Below are positions 47,501 through 56,891 of a DNA stretch of 64,000 nt, piece by piece. The stretch comes from Azonexaceae bacterium s22. GTDB taxonomy: Bacteria > Pseudomonadota > Gammaproteobacteria > Burkholderiales > Rhodocyclaceae. Both the position numbers and the translations under genes were made by a program. The stretch covers positions 36,426-100,425 of the forward strand of contig WYCU01000009.1 of NCBI GenBank assembly GCA_016617495.1, given 5' to 3'. Each line of letters opens with the position of its first letter. The first letter of the stretch is position 1. The notes beneath the pieces are model-generated. The model was not told the origin of the DNA. It worked only from the letters and a program-made list of their open reading frames with translations, and ran no database searches.

Positions 47501-47706
47501 TTTCGCGCCAAATCATGGGCGGCGCGGTCATCGGGGGCATGCTCGCGGCGACCGGCATTGCCATCTTCCTCATTCCCGTCACGTTCTATGTGGTCGAAAA
47601 AATCAACCGTCGCGGCAAGATCGGGCCGGCGAAGGGCGACGAGGCCGATCTTGCGACAAATGCTTCGCCGACTTCGCCCGGAAAAGAAGGAGACGGCCAT
47701 GCGTAA
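44509..47706 (+). CDS. RND multidrug efflux transporter (AcrB/HAE1 family)
   Basis: 1065-aa proton-driven drug exporter. N-terminus MSRFFINRPIVAMVISILMTIVGLVAMSSLPIAQFPNIVPPQ and TM4 proton-relay GLVVDDAIVVVE (Asp408, Asp409) match AcrB. Twelve membrane helices and two large porter loops are present. FIDVDRDKVLKQGVDIKD is a conserved porter motif; its DNA resembles the interspersed core. It lies six bases after the adaptor and overlaps the outer-membrane gene by eight. Confidence 0.96.
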   Translation: MSRFFINRPIVAMVISILMTIVGLVAMSSLPIAQFPNIVPPQIQVNSTYTGADALTVEQAVATPIEQQMSGVDNMDYMYSINANNGQSTLYVTFDVSTDANTDQLLAQMREGQAESQLPSAVRNYGVTVQKSTSSPLLMFALYSPNGTYDNIFLANYAYININDQMTRVKGIASVTVFGAGQYAMRLWVRPDVLAKLNITIPEIVNAINNQNTVNPAGQIGAEPVPPGQEFTYAVRAQGRLVTPEDFADVVLRANPDGSVVRVGDVARIELGAQTYNMEGRLNGKPAALVALYQMPGANALDAANGAKALMEKIKAGFPPDLDYVIALDTTLAVTEGIKEIQHTLFEALVLVIIVVFIFLQGWRATLIPLLAVPVSLVGTFMLFPLFGFSINTLSLFGLVLAIGLVVDDAIVVVEAVEHHIEHGLTPKEATLKAMSEVTGPVIAIAVILAAVFIPTAFIPGITGQLYQQFAVTIAISVIISAFNALTLSPALCALLLRPKVRGTGPLQKFYDGFNKRFERLTGGYVGVCRLAIRKSLLSLIFLVGVTALAGFFGKTLPAGFLPDEDQGYVFAGIQLPDASSLQRTSEIARQAEEIIKEVPGVKFVTSIVGYSMLSQVQNTYSAFFFVTFEEWSKRQKPEEQYGAIKAELSKRLAGIPGAIGFAFPPPAIQGVGVSGGATFVLQDRAGKDIAFLAENTTKFIEAAKKRPEFASVTTTFRPVVPQLFIDVDRDKVLKQGVDIKDVYQTLQSFLGSGFINYFNRFGRQWQVFVQAEGEFRTDIDNVGQFYVRNKEGQPVPLAALISVRSIAGPEFTMRYNQYRSAQINASAAPGYSSAQVMRALEEVFAETMPNEMGYGYMGMSFQEEKAQKGVPAAAIFAFSLLCVFLILAAQYESWSLPFSVLLGTPIAIAGAFIALLLRGQELNVYAQIGLVMLIGLAAKNAILIVEFAKMEYEKGELGLVDATLKGAQLRLRPILMTSFAFVLGCVPLALASGSGAISRQIMGGAVIGGMLAATGIAIFLIPVTFYVVEKINRRGKIGPAKGDEADLATNASPTSPGKEGDGHA

Positions 47707-49129
47707 GGTGTTTCATACGGCATCCGCAACCGTCATCGCCGCATTGCTCGCCGGTTGCACGGTCGGCCCGGATTACGTTCGACCGCAAGTGGATGCACCG
47801 ACGCAATGGCGCCTGAACGAGGCAGCTGCGTCCGATCTGGCGAATACGGTCTGGTGGGAGCAATTGGGCGACCCGGTGCTCAACGAATTGATCGCCAATG
47901 CGCTGAAGGCAAACAAGGACCTCCTGATTGCCAGCGCCCGTGTCGATGAGTTCTCCGGACGTTACGGTTTCGTACGCTCCAGCCTGTTCCCGCAAGCAGG
48001 CATCGGCTATTCGGCCAGTCGCGAGCGTGTCGATGCGGACGTACTCACGGGCAGCGGAGGCAACAACACATTCAACTCCTACAACGCAGTCCTCAATGCC
48101 AGTTGGGAGATTGATTTTTTTGGCCGCATCCGCCGCCAGACCGAAGCCGCCAAGGCGCAAGTCGTCGCCAGCGAGGAGGCAAGGCGCGCCGTGGTTCTTT
48201 CGCTGGTGGGCAGCGTGGCTGGCGCATATGTCAATCTGCGAAGCCTCGATCGCCAGCTCGAGATTGCACAAGCCACGGCAAAAACCCGCGGTGAATCCTA
48301 TGAAATTTTCAAACTGCGCTACGAAGGGGGCATCATTTCGCTGCTTGAACTGAGCCAGAGCCGTTCGCAGTATGAAGAGGCGCTTGCCACCATCCCCGTG
48401 CTGGAAAAATCCATCGCTCAACAGGAAAACGGCATCAACTTCCTGCTGGGCCGCAACCCAGGCCCGGTGGCTCGCGGCAAGGCCATTGACGAGCTCATCC
48501 TGCCGGGCATTCCCGCCGGCTTGCCCTCGGATTTGCTGGAGCGCCGCCCAGACATTCTCGATGCAGAACAACAGCTGATCGCCGCGAACGCGTTGATCGG
48601 CGCAGCCAAGGCGCTGTATTACCCCAGCATCTCGCTGACCGGCCTGCTCGGCACCAGCAGCACACAACTCGGTGACCTTTTCGACCCGCAAACCCGGGTC
48701 TGGAAATACAGCGCCGGCATCACCATGCCCATCTTCACGGCCGGGGCCATTGCCGGTCAGGTCGAATCTGCCGAAGCCAAACAACAACAAGCCCTGTTCA
48801 ACTACCAGAAGGTCATTCAGCAGTCCTTCCGCGAAGTCGATGATGCCTTGGTCGACCAGGACCGGACACGCGCGCAACTCGCCGCCCAGAAGCGCCAGGT
48901 GGCGGCCCTCAAGGAATACTACGAAACGGCCAATCTGCGTTACGAGAATGGCTACACCAGCTATATTGAGGTACTCGATGCGGAGCGCAGCCTGTTCAAC
49001 GCAAAACTGCAATACACGCAGTCGCAACAGGTGCAACTCCAGGCGATGATCAACCTCTACAAAGCCACGGGGGGAGGCTGGGTGTCCGAAGCCGACAAGC
49101 TGACCAATGTGAGCGACAAGCGCGGCTAA
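47699..49129 (+). CDS. RND efflux outer-membrane lipoprotein (OprM/NodT family)
   Basis: 476-aa TolC-like channel with a lipobox LAGC (Cys about 20) and the opening TVGPDYVRPQVDAPTQWR, standard for OprM/NodT. Two OEP repeats follow; LLERRPDILDAEQQLIAANALIGAAKALYYPSISLTG is the central signature. Start 47699 has AAGGAG upstream and lies within the end of the pump gene. Completes the tripartite pump. Confidence 0.95.
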   Translation: MRKVFHTASATVIAALLAGCTVGPDYVRPQVDAPTQWRLNEAAASDLANTVWWEQLGDPVLNELIANALKANKDLLIASARVDEFSGRYGFVRSSLFPQAGIGYSASRERVDADVLTGSGGNNTFNSYNAVLNASWEIDFFGRIRRQTEAAKAQVVASEEARRAVVLSLVGSVAGAYVNLRSLDRQLEIAQATAKTRGESYEIFKLRYEGGIISLLELSQSRSQYEEALATIPVLEKSIAQQENGINFLLGRNPGPVARGKAIDELILPGIPAGLPSDLLERRPDILDAEQQLIAANALIGAAKALYYPSISLTGLLGTSSTQLGDLFDPQTRVWKYSAGITMPIFTAGAIAGQVESAEAKQQQALFNYQKVIQQSFREVDDALVDQDRTRAQLAAQKRQVAALKEYYETANLRYENGYTSYIEVLDAERSLFNAKLQYTQSQQVQLQAMINLYKATGGGWVSEADKLTNVSDKRG

Positions 49130-49153
49130 ACCCAGGGGACATCGGGTGACGCC

Positions 49154-51493
49154 ATGACCAGTCCCACAAGCGCAGCACAGCCCGTACACTCAAAGCTGGC
49201 GGTCACGCTGCGCGCCCTGCTGATCCCGCTGTTTCTTGCACTCCATCTGTCGGCGCAAGCGCAGTTGCCGCTCGGCGGTCACGCAAGCAAAACGCCGGCA
49301 CCGGCCAAGGCTGCAACACCCGACAAGCCTGCCGAGCAACGCGCCCAGACCGAAGCCCTGCTGGCCGATGCCCAGAAACAACTGGAAGCGGCGAGCGCCG
49401 GTAACGAAAACAGTACGCTTCCGAGCGAGCAACAGCGTCTTCTCGAACGGCTCGTGGGCACCTACGGGGAGCGGCTCAAGCTGCTGGACGACCTGGCAGC
49501 CTCCCGTGCCGGCAAATCCGATCCGACCGGCACCGCACCTGACTACAACGTATTTTCCGGCCCGCCCCCTTATTCGGTATTGCTGGTGGATGCACTGCGC
49601 CGCGACTTCGACACTGCAAATGAACGTCATGCGGGGCTGATCTCAAGCGCGCGTGCGCTGGCCAGCCAAAAACGTGCGCAGATCGAACTGCAGAAGCGCG
49701 CCCAGGAAGCCGTTCGCCGCGGAGAAGACCGCGTTGCACGGGCACGGAGCGACAGCGAAAAGGAGAAGGAGCGCGAAGCCCTGGCGCTGGCTGGATTACG
49801 CCTGCAACTCAGCGACGCCGAATTGAACAACATCGCGCTCGCCGAGCAACGCATCGGGATTGAAACGGCCAGTGCGGCGCAGCGCGTGACCGAATATAAG
49901 GAACTCATTACCCGCGTGCTGCCAAAACAGCGCTTTTCGCCAGCGGACTTCCAGCGTCAGCAAAGTTATCTGCGCGACACGCAGGCCCGCCTGAGCGGAG
50001 AAATCGACCGTCGCCTCGCGGAAAACAGCCGGCGCACGACGGAACGCGAACGAATGGCGCGTAATTTGGGCGATCCCGCCGACCCCGAGACGACACGACG
50101 CCTGAAATTGCTGGACGAAGCCCTCGAAAACGATCGCATCGTCCTGATGACACTGAATTGGCAGCAAGCACTCGGCCAATTTCTCAGCGAAGCCTGGCAG
50201 GCCCGATTCGATGGCCTGTCTGCCCAGGACGCGCAGGCGCGGCAAAAGGCCGTGGGTAACTTGAAGACGATTCACGATGAGTTGCAAACGCGCCGCCCCC
50301 TGATTGCCGAACTGGAAACCGCCATTGCCAACAGCATGCGCGATCAGGAGCAACGTCTTCAAGGGCTCCCGCCGGAGGACCCGAACGCCACTTATGAAAA
50401 ATCGGTTCTTGATCTGCTCAAGCAGCGTCTGGAAGCCTTCCAGCGCCTTTCTGCCGCCGCAGATCGCTTCGACCACCAACTGGACCGCTGGCTGACCGAG
50501 GATTTCGGCGTCAAGCCCGACGCCTCCGGCGAATACTGGCAGATCGCCTATCTTGAACTGCTCCAGAAACTCAAGGCCATCTGGAACTTCGAAATGTTCG
50601 CGGTCGAGGACTCCACGGTCGTCGAAGGCAAAACCGTGACGGTGACCTACGGCGTCACGATCGGCAAGAGCATCGGTGCCCTGCTGCTTTTCGTCCTCGG
50701 TTATTGGCTGTTCTCCCGCGTGGCGCGCCGCTTGCAGCGCGTCATGGTCGAACGCTTCGGTGTCGATGAACAACTGGCCGGGGTCATTCGCCGTTGGGCG
50801 ATGATCTCGCTGGGGCTGGTCCTTCTCGTCTTCATCCTTAATCTGGCACGCATTCCCCTGACGGTCTTCGCGTTCATGGGCGGCGCGCTGGCCATCGGTA
50901 TCGGCTTCGGCACCCAGACGATCATCAAGAACGTGATCAGCGGGATCATCATCCTCTTTGAGCGCAAGATCCGCGTCGGCGACATCATCCAGCTCGGCGG
51001 CACCACCGGGCATGTCACGGCGGTCGATCTGCGTGCATCGACCGTGCGGGGATTCGATGGCGTGGAAGCCCTGGTCCCCAACTCCAGCTTCCTGGAAAAC
51101 CAGGTCATCAACTGGACCTATTCCAACGCCCGCGTGCGGCGCGAGATCCGGGTCGGCGTCGCCTATGGCTCGCCGATCCATGCGGCGGCGGACATCGTTG
51201 CCGGCTGCGCCGAAGATCACGGCCAGGTTCTCAAGGACCCGCCGCCGGCGGTGTTTTTCGAGGATTTCGGGGATAACGCGCTAATGCTGGCGCTGGTTTA
51301 TTGGGTGGAACTGGGGCCGAACACGGTCACCCGGCGCATCGACAGCGATCTTCGCTTCGCCATCGAAAAACGCCTGAAGGATGCCAACATCGCCATTCCC
51401 TTCCCGCAACGGGAAATCCGCTTGACTGGCAGCGAGACAATCCCGGTTCAGGTCGTTGTACCCCCCAGCGGGCCGGGGGACGCGCCACGCTAG
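49154..51493 (+). CDS. Large MscS-family mechanosensitive channel with periplasmic coiled-coil domain
   Basis: 779-aa membrane protein. Signal-like N-terminus (LRALLIPLFLALHLSAQAQ), then a ~450-residue periplasmic region rich in coiled coil (KQLEAASAG, KRAQIELQKRAQEAVRRGEDRVARAR and others), as in MscK/YbdG-like proteins. Three membrane helices follow, the last being MGGALAIGIGFGTQTIIKNVISGIIILFERKIRVGDIIQ, the MscS pore helix and beta-domain entry. The C-terminal cage ends near the stop. It likely responds to osmotic downshock. It sits 24 bases after the OprM gene. Confidence 0.92.
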   Translation: MTSPTSAAQPVHSKLAVTLRALLIPLFLALHLSAQAQLPLGGHASKTPAPAKAATPDKPAEQRAQTEALLADAQKQLEAASAGNENSTLPSEQQRLLERLVGTYGERLKLLDDLAASRAGKSDPTGTAPDYNVFSGPPPYSVLLVDALRRDFDTANERHAGLISSARALASQKRAQIELQKRAQEAVRRGEDRVARARSDSEKEKEREALALAGLRLQLSDAELNNIALAEQRIGIETASAAQRVTEYKELITRVLPKQRFSPADFQRQQSYLRDTQARLSGEIDRRLAENSRRTTERERMARNLGDPADPETTRRLKLLDEALENDRIVLMTLNWQQALGQFLSEAWQARFDGLSAQDAQARQKAVGNLKTIHDELQTRRPLIAELETAIANSMRDQEQRLQGLPPEDPNATYEKSVLDLLKQRLEAFQRLSAAADRFDHQLDRWLTEDFGVKPDASGEYWQIAYLELLQKLKAIWNFEMFAVEDSTVVEGKTVTVTYGVTIGKSIGALLLFVLGYWLFSRVARRLQRVMVERFGVDEQLAGVIRRWAMISLGLVLLVFILNLARIPLTVFAFMGGALAIGIGFGTQTIIKNVISGIIILFERKIRVGDIIQLGGTTGHVTAVDLRASTVRGFDGVEALVPNSSFLENQVINWTYSNARVRREIRVGVAYGSPIHAAADIVAGCAEDHGQVLKDPPPAVFFEDFGDNALMLALVYWVELGPNTVTRRIDSDLRFAIEKRLKDANIAIPFPQREIRLTGSETIPVQVVVPPSGPGDAPR

Positions 51494-54400
51494 CGGGACG
51501 CCTCCTGACGGTTGCGCTGGGAGGGCGGCAAGCCGAAGACAAAGGTGTAAATCATGTCCAGCGCGTTGTCGCTGCCGGCACGCGCAATCACGGAGACTTG
51601 GCGATTGAGGGCGATGGTCAGCTTGACGACGCTGCCCGCTCGCCCCAGTGACTGGTCGTAGGACAACAGGACATTGCGCGAGATGCGCCGGCCGACGCTG
51701 AGGATCTGGTCGCTGGTAGATGAGCCGGTATCGAAGCTGCTGCCGACAACCCGGCTGCTCATGCGATTGCCGCTGGTATCGCCCAGCGTCCCTTGGCGCA
51801 CGGTGAATTCGTCAATGCCGAACCCCTGCTTGATCTGGCGCACCAACCCGCCCGAGTCGTTGCCAAACAAGCTCCCGGCAGCGGAGACCAGCAAGCCCGC
51901 CGCGCCGGCACCGCCTTGTTCCGGCCCGTGGCCGAGAATCAGCCAACTGAGTTTTTCCACATCCGGCACCTCGGGCGTCGATACCAGCCGCACCACCGGA
52001 CGCTGCACCGTGCCGCCGATCATGACGCCCGGCTCGACCGGCAACCCGCGCCGGACAGCCAGTGCGTCGATGGCCGGATTGTCGATCAGTCCCTGGAAGG
52101 TCAGGATGCCGCGCGAAATCTCCAACTGTTGCCCGTAGGCTTCAAAACGTCCCCCTTGCGTGCGGATGCGCCCGGTGGCGCGCGGCAGGTCGCGCCCTTG
52201 CGCCTGAACGCGCAAGCGCCCGGCCAGCCGGGTTTCGAGCCCCAGGCCGCTGAACATGAAATGGCGACCGAGATCGCCCTCGATGTCGAGATCGATGATC
52301 GGGCGGAATCCGGCCGCTTGTGCCTTGCCGTCGGCGCCAAGGATGACCACGTCGTCGGACAGCCGAGGCGCTCCCATCGGACCCAACTCCCAATAGGCTG
52401 CGTCGGTCGTCGCCTCGCCGCGCAAGGTCAGCACGCCGTTCATCCAGGACAGGCGCGTATCGCCCGACAGCGACAACCAGCGATCGGACAACTGGAAAAC
52501 GCCCAGTCGATCCGTGCGGATTTCGAGCGCCGCACTCTCATTGTCGCGGTCGACCCGGATTTTGCCCCCAATTTCAAGACGCCCGGGACGCGCGACAATC
52601 GCGTCCAATGGCTCTCCGATCCCGCGTCGCATTGCCTTGGGCGGCGCTGCCAGCACGCTGTCGAAAGACAGTTGGGCGATTTGCAACAGGTTGTCATCCA
52701 GACGCGCATCGAGCACGCCCTGCGTCAGGCGCATACCGGTTTCCGGCACAGCCACGCCCAGACCGCTGCCGCCCAGGCGGCCGGAAATGACTGGATGCGC
52801 CGGGGTGCCGGTCAGCTTGAGCTCCCCGCCCAAGCGTCCGGCCACGCCAATGTCTTGCGCCAGCAGTTCGCCCACCCAGCCCAGATCGGGCACTTCGGCA
52901 CGCAACTGGCCTTGCCAGCCAGTCTCGGAATTGAGCGACCACGCGCCGCGCATCCCGGCATCCAGACGCGCCGTGACCTCCCCGATCCGTTCGCCGGTCA
53001 GCGCCGCTTCGAGATGAGCGCGCTGAGCGTCAGCATTTGCCACAAGGCGCAGCCGCCACGGATCGCCAGCCAGCATCAACGGCCCCAAGCGCCAGCCGTC
53101 GCCCGCCAGCGAAAAATCGGCGGGCTGGGCCAGGCTGAAAGAACGGAAGCGCGCACTGCTGGCCAGACTCAGCCGCGTCAGCTTGCCTTGCCAGCGCGCT
53201 TGCTGCAGATCGTCACTCAAGGCCGCGTCCAGTGCGAGGTCGATACGGTGCCCGGCCGCCACATCGGCGGCGAAATCGAGGCGATGCCCCCGGCGCGTGC
53301 CGTCGACATGAAGTTGCAAGCCCTTGACCAGCCCTGGCTGGGTCGAGCTGTCCAAGGCTCCTACATGCAAATCCACCTTTAACGGGCTGAGCGGCTCGCT
53401 CCCGGCATTGATGTTGAGGCTGGCCTCCTTGATCCGGCCGCGCCCGGAAAGGCTCAGATAGGGCACGGACAAGGCACCAGAGACCAGGGGACGCGCCATT
53501 GTCCCCGCCACCACGAATTGCCCATGGGCCCGTCCGCTCAGGCCCGGCAACTTCAGATCCGGCGCGGCCACATCCACTTGCAACTGATCGCCCGGCCCGC
53601 CAAAGGCGCCACGGGTTTCCAGACGGTTCGTTCCGGTAAGAAGACGGATGTCGGCACGGGAAATCCGCGGCCACGCCACCGCCAACTGCCCGTCCCCGCT
53701 GATCGGCTGATCGGCGAAACGGCTGTCGCGCAAGACAAAACGCCCATCGATCACCGGCTGCGGCGCCAAACGCCCGCTCGCGTTCAAGGTGCCGTTCAGG
53801 CTGGCGGCGGGGACACGGACGAAGCGGCTGGGATCGAAGCGGCTTAATTCGCCTTCAACCGAAAACGTGCGGTTACCCGCGGTTTCCAACTGCCCGCCAA
53901 GACGCAGCCGTGCATCGCCGGCAGCCAGTTCAAGCTGACGAAGATCGACCCGACCCGCAGCATGGCTGGCCTGGGCCTGTAGCGTGAAACGCGCATCGCT
54001 CAGGCGCAAATCGACGGACTGTCGGGCCTGGGCGAGTTGCAAGCGCATCGGCCCATTGAGGCGCGTTGCCTGCAATTGCCCGACAAGTTGTGCCGCATCG
54101 ACACGTTGGGCCTCCAGCTCAAGGCCCAGCGTCTCCTCGCGCCAGCTGCCCTGCCCGACCAGGCTGCCGCCGCCCGGCAAGTGGGCGGCCAGTTGGCGCA
54201 ACTGCAATTCGCGGTCCTGCCACCTGAAACGCCCATCGAGCCGAACCAGCGGCAAGCGTTGGTCATCGATGCGCCCGGGCAGCGCATTGTCCAGCCTGAA
54301 TTGCCCGGCCAGCCCCTCCGGCAGGTTTTCGGCCGGAAGAACTTCGGCTTCGAAGGCCAATTGGGCCTTTGGCGCGCCATCCACCCAGGCTGCGGGGTCG

Positions 54401-55140
54401 ATGCCGGCAAAGCGGATTTGCGCCTTGCTAAACGGGGTAGCCGCAAACGGGGTGACCTGAACCTCGCCCTGGCCGCGAATTCCGGCCTCGGCCACCAGCG
54501 CCAGATCGAACGCCGCCAGCGGGCCCTGCGCCACGGCCTTGATGCGCACCGGATGCGACTCGACTTCCGTCGCCACTTCGGCATCCAGACGCAACGGCAT
54601 TGGTGCCAGGCCATCGAGCGCCAATGCGCCGGTAAGCGCCGCCCGGCCCACGTGAAATTCGATATCGTCGATGCGATGCTGCCGCCCATCGCTGGAAAGA
54701 CGAAGGCGCAAATCGCTGACCGTGTCGACATCGCCGTAAGCGATTTCGGAAATGCGCACTTTTTCGAGGTCGACCGCGACAGGCAAGCGCAGATCGTCCG
54801 GCGGCACCAACGGTTCATCGCTCGACGTACTGTCGACGGCGACCCGCGCTGCCGACAACGCGGTCACCGCCAGCCGCCGCTCAAATAATGCCGCCGGTTC
54901 CCAGTCGAGCCGGGCTTGCACCACCGCTACTGCAAGATCCGGCGCTTTCCAGGCGGCACGTTCGACCGTCAGCGGTCCGAGCAAGCGCCCGCTCACCCCT
55001 TCGATTTCGAGTTGGCCGCCGCTGGCTGCCACCGCCAGCCGGGCCGCCAGTTGCAGGCCGCCTTCGCTGGCCAACAACCATGCGGTCGCGCTTGCCAGGA
55101 TGGCAACGAGGAAGACGAACAGGGCAAACAGACGCTTCAT
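51490..55140 (-). CDS. tamB: Translocation and assembly module inner-membrane subunit TamB
   Basis: 1216-aa AsmA-like bridge protein. One N-terminal anchor (LFALFVFLVAILASATAWLLA, residues about 4-24), a very long beta-rich periplasmic region, and the C-terminal DUF490/TamB domain with LSWLILGHGP, SAAGSLFG, LVRQIKQGFGIDEFTVRQG and VGRRISRNVLLSYDQSLG. It works with TamA and moves phospholipids or helps barrel assembly. Start ATG 55140 lies one base after the tamA stop. Two interspersed element copies lie inside in frame. Overlaps the MscS gene by four bases. Confidence 0.94.
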   Translation of the reverse strand: MKRLFALFVFLVAILASATAWLLASEGGLQLAARLAVAASGGQLEIEGVSGRLLGPLTVERAAWKAPDLAVAVVQARLDWEPAALFERRLAVTALSAARVAVDSTSSDEPLVPPDDLRLPVAVDLEKVRISEIAYGDVDTVSDLRLRLSSDGRQHRIDDIEFHVGRAALTGALALDGLAPMPLRLDAEVATEVESHPVRIKAVAQGPLAAFDLALVAEAGIRGQGEVQVTPFAATPFSKAQIRFAGIDPAAWVDGAPKAQLAFEAEVLPAENLPEGLAGQFRLDNALPGRIDDQRLPLVRLDGRFRWQDRELQLRQLAAHLPGGGSLVGQGSWREETLGLELEAQRVDAAQLVGQLQATRLNGPMRLQLAQARQSVDLRLSDARFTLQAQASHAAGRVDLRQLELAAGDARLRLGGQLETAGNRTFSVEGELSRFDPSRFVRVPAASLNGTLNASGRLAPQPVIDGRFVLRDSRFADQPISGDGQLAVAWPRISRADIRLLTGTNRLETRGAFGGPGDQLQVDVAAPDLKLPGLSGRAHGQFVVAGTMARPLVSGALSVPYLSLSGRGRIKEASLNINAGSEPLSPLKVDLHVGALDSSTQPGLVKGLQLHVDGTRRGHRLDFAADVAAGHRIDLALDAALSDDLQQARWQGKLTRLSLASSARFRSFSLAQPADFSLAGDGWRLGPLMLAGDPWRLRLVANADAQRAHLEAALTGERIGEVTARLDAGMRGAWSLNSETGWQGQLRAEVPDLGWVGELLAQDIGVAGRLGGELKLTGTPAHPVISGRLGGSGLGVAVPETGMRLTQGVLDARLDDNLLQIAQLSFDSVLAAPPKAMRRGIGEPLDAIVARPGRLEIGGKIRVDRDNESAALEIRTDRLGVFQLSDRWLSLSGDTRLSWMNGVLTLRGEATTDAAYWELGPMGAPRLSDDVVILGADGKAQAAGFRPIIDLDIEGDLGRHFMFSGLGLETRLAGRLRVQAQGRDLPRATGRIRTQGGRFEAYGQQLEISRGILTFQGLIDNPAIDALAVRRGLPVEPGVMIGGTVQRPVVRLVSTPEVPDVEKLSWLILGHGPEQGGAGAAGLLVSAAGSLFGNDSGGLVRQIKQGFGIDEFTVRQGTLGDTSGNRMSSRVVGSSFDTGSSTSDQILSVGRRISRNVLLSYDQSLGRAGSVVKLTIALNRQVSVIARAGSDNALDMIYTFVFGLPPSQRNRQEASR
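52540..52575 (+). repeat. Interspersed element in tamB, antisense copy
   Basis: Exact core on the plus strand, then CGG, ATTTTGCC and CCCAATTTC. It encodes VDRDN in TamB (gene reads on the minus strand), near residue 862. Confidence 0.8.
54748..54783 (-). repeat. Interspersed element in tamB, sense copy
   Basis: Core TGTCGCGGTCGACC (14 exact bases, first two differ) followed by TCG, A5, GTGCG and CATTTCC. It encodes VAVDLEK near TamB residue 121. Confidence 0.7.
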
Positions 55141-55141
55141 G

Positions 55142-56845
55142 TCAGAACGGGATCGCCAGGGAGAAATGCAGATGCAAGGCCTCGACCTGTTCGCCATAAG
55201 CCAGATCAACGGCAATCGGCCCGGCGACCGAGCGCCAGCGTACGCCGAGGCCATAACCCACGGCGAGATCGACGTTGGACAAGGAATCGACGGCATTGCC
55301 GGCATCGACGAAAGTGGCAATGCCCCAGCGATCGTCGAGCCAATGGGTGTATTCCACGCTCGCCGTGGCCATGTAGCGGCCGCCGACGATGGCCGAGCCA
55401 TCCTTCACGCCTAGGCTTTGATAAGGGTAGCCTCGCACCGAACCCGTACCCCCGGCACGGAACAGGTACTCCTGCGGAATGCCATCGCGCGACTCGGCAA
55501 TGGTGTAGCCAATCTCGCCGTTCAAGGTCAGCAGATCGCCCCAACTGAGCGGAATAAACTGCTGATAGCGACCGTATAGACGGATGAAATCGGTGTCCGA
55601 AGCCACGGCCCGCGAGGCGCCGCCGACCTGCGTTTGCAGCACCACGCCCTCGCGAACATCGAGCGGGCTGTCCACAAACCGCCAGGTCAGTGCGATGTTG
55701 GGCACCAACGCCCGGTTGACGCTGCCGTCCGCGCCATCGGGACGCAACCATTCCTGTTGCCAGGTCAAGGACAGGCGCGTCTCCAATGGCCCGTCGCGCC
55801 ACGCCTGTTGTCCGCCAAAGGCATAGCGCTCGGTTCTCAAGCCTTGAATATCCGTTGCCTGGGCCATTGCGCCAATGCTGTTGCGGCGCTGGGAAGCGGT
55901 CGGCGGGAACAGCACATCCGCATAGGCCGTCTGCTTCTTCTGTTCCAGACGCACACCGCTGTTCAGCTCCCAGGCCTGCCGGAAAAGATCGGCCGTCTGG
56001 AAATTGGTCTCGACTCGCGCCCCCGTATTCGAGCTGATACCGGCGCCAAACGACCAGCGATGCGCCGGGCGCTCATTGACCCGGACCGTGACCGGCGCGG
56101 TCACCACACCGTCGGCATCGGGCGGCGTATCGCGGTCGACGCTGACCAGCACACCGCCAAACTGCAGCGTCGATTGCAGGGCGGTTTGCAAGGCGTGCAG
56201 ATCGGATTCGCGGAACGGCTCGCCGGGCCGAATGCTGCGGTTATGACGGTCGATCAGCGTCGGCGAATAGCGTTCCAGCCCCTCGACCCGCAGTTCGCCA
56301 AAGCGGAAAGGCGGCCCGCTTTCGTAGCGGGCCATCAAACGCGCCTCCCGGGCGCCCGGATCGATCGTCGCCTGACTATCGACCAGGCGCGCCGCGGCAA
56401 AATCCTCCGCCAACAGATCGGACAGGACCTGCTGCTTGGCCGAGTTCCAGTCCTGTTGCCGGAACGGCTGCCCGACGGGCAAGCCCCAGGCCGCAATCAA
56501 GGCGGCCCGACGCGTCGCCGACAAGGGCCCATCAATCGACACATCGACAGCCGAGATGCTGGTACGCGGGCCGGGAACGATCTCGAGCACCACGCGCTCT
56601 TCATCTCCGGAAAACTCGACGGTCGGTGAAAAATACCCCTCGGTCGCCAGAATTTCCGTCACCTGACGCTGCAGGCGACCATGGCCGCCCCGACCGGCAG
56701 ACGGGTCGTCGGGCATGAAAGGCGACAAGAGTTCCACGATCTCGTCCGGTGCACGCAGCACCAGTTCCGCCGCGTGCGCACCGGCCATCGAGAGCAGCAG
56801 AACCAGCGAAACTAAACGAAGGCGGCGTGCGAATCGGGCGGACAC
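55142..56845 (-). CDS. tamA: Translocation and assembly module outer-membrane subunit TamA
   Basis: 567-aa Omp85-family protein. Signal peptide (cleavage at AHAAE), POTRA domains (residues about 25-265), then a 16-strand barrel. Lid-lock motif GGTGSVRGYPYQSLG (family VRGF/Y) and terminal strand LHLHFSLAIPF with C-terminal Phe support Omp85. Start is GTG at 56845. It precedes tamB by one base. With TamB it forms the TAM complex. Confidence 0.95.
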   Translation of the reverse strand: MSARFARRLRLVSLVLLLSMAGAHAAELVLRAPDEIVELLSPFMPDDPSAGRGGHGRLQRQVTEILATEGYFSPTVEFSGDEERVVLEIVPGPRTSISAVDVSIDGPLSATRRAALIAAWGLPVGQPFRQQDWNSAKQQVLSDLLAEDFAAARLVDSQATIDPGAREARLMARYESGPPFRFGELRVEGLERYSPTLIDRHNRSIRPGEPFRESDLHALQTALQSTLQFGGVLVSVDRDTPPDADGVVTAPVTVRVNERPAHRWSFGAGISSNTGARVETNFQTADLFRQAWELNSGVRLEQKKQTAYADVLFPPTASQRRNSIGAMAQATDIQGLRTERYAFGGQQAWRDGPLETRLSLTWQQEWLRPDGADGSVNRALVPNIALTWRFVDSPLDVREGVVLQTQVGGASRAVASDTDFIRLYGRYQQFIPLSWGDLLTLNGEIGYTIAESRDGIPQEYLFRAGGTGSVRGYPYQSLGVKDGSAIVGGRYMATASVEYTHWLDDRWGIATFVDAGNAVDSLSNVDLAVGYGLGVRWRSVAGPIAVDLAYGEQVEALHLHFSLAIPF

Positions 56846-56891
56846 CCCGGCATTTTAGAGGCTTTTGGCGTTGCCCGCCTTGCGCCGTGAC

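Noticed and set aside
47603-49189. 528-codon frame antisense to the OprM-like gene
   Set aside because: Shadow of a clear efflux gene.
56127-56142. Element-like core in tamA (VDRD codons)
   Set aside because: Only 12 of 16 core bases match and the second half is absent.
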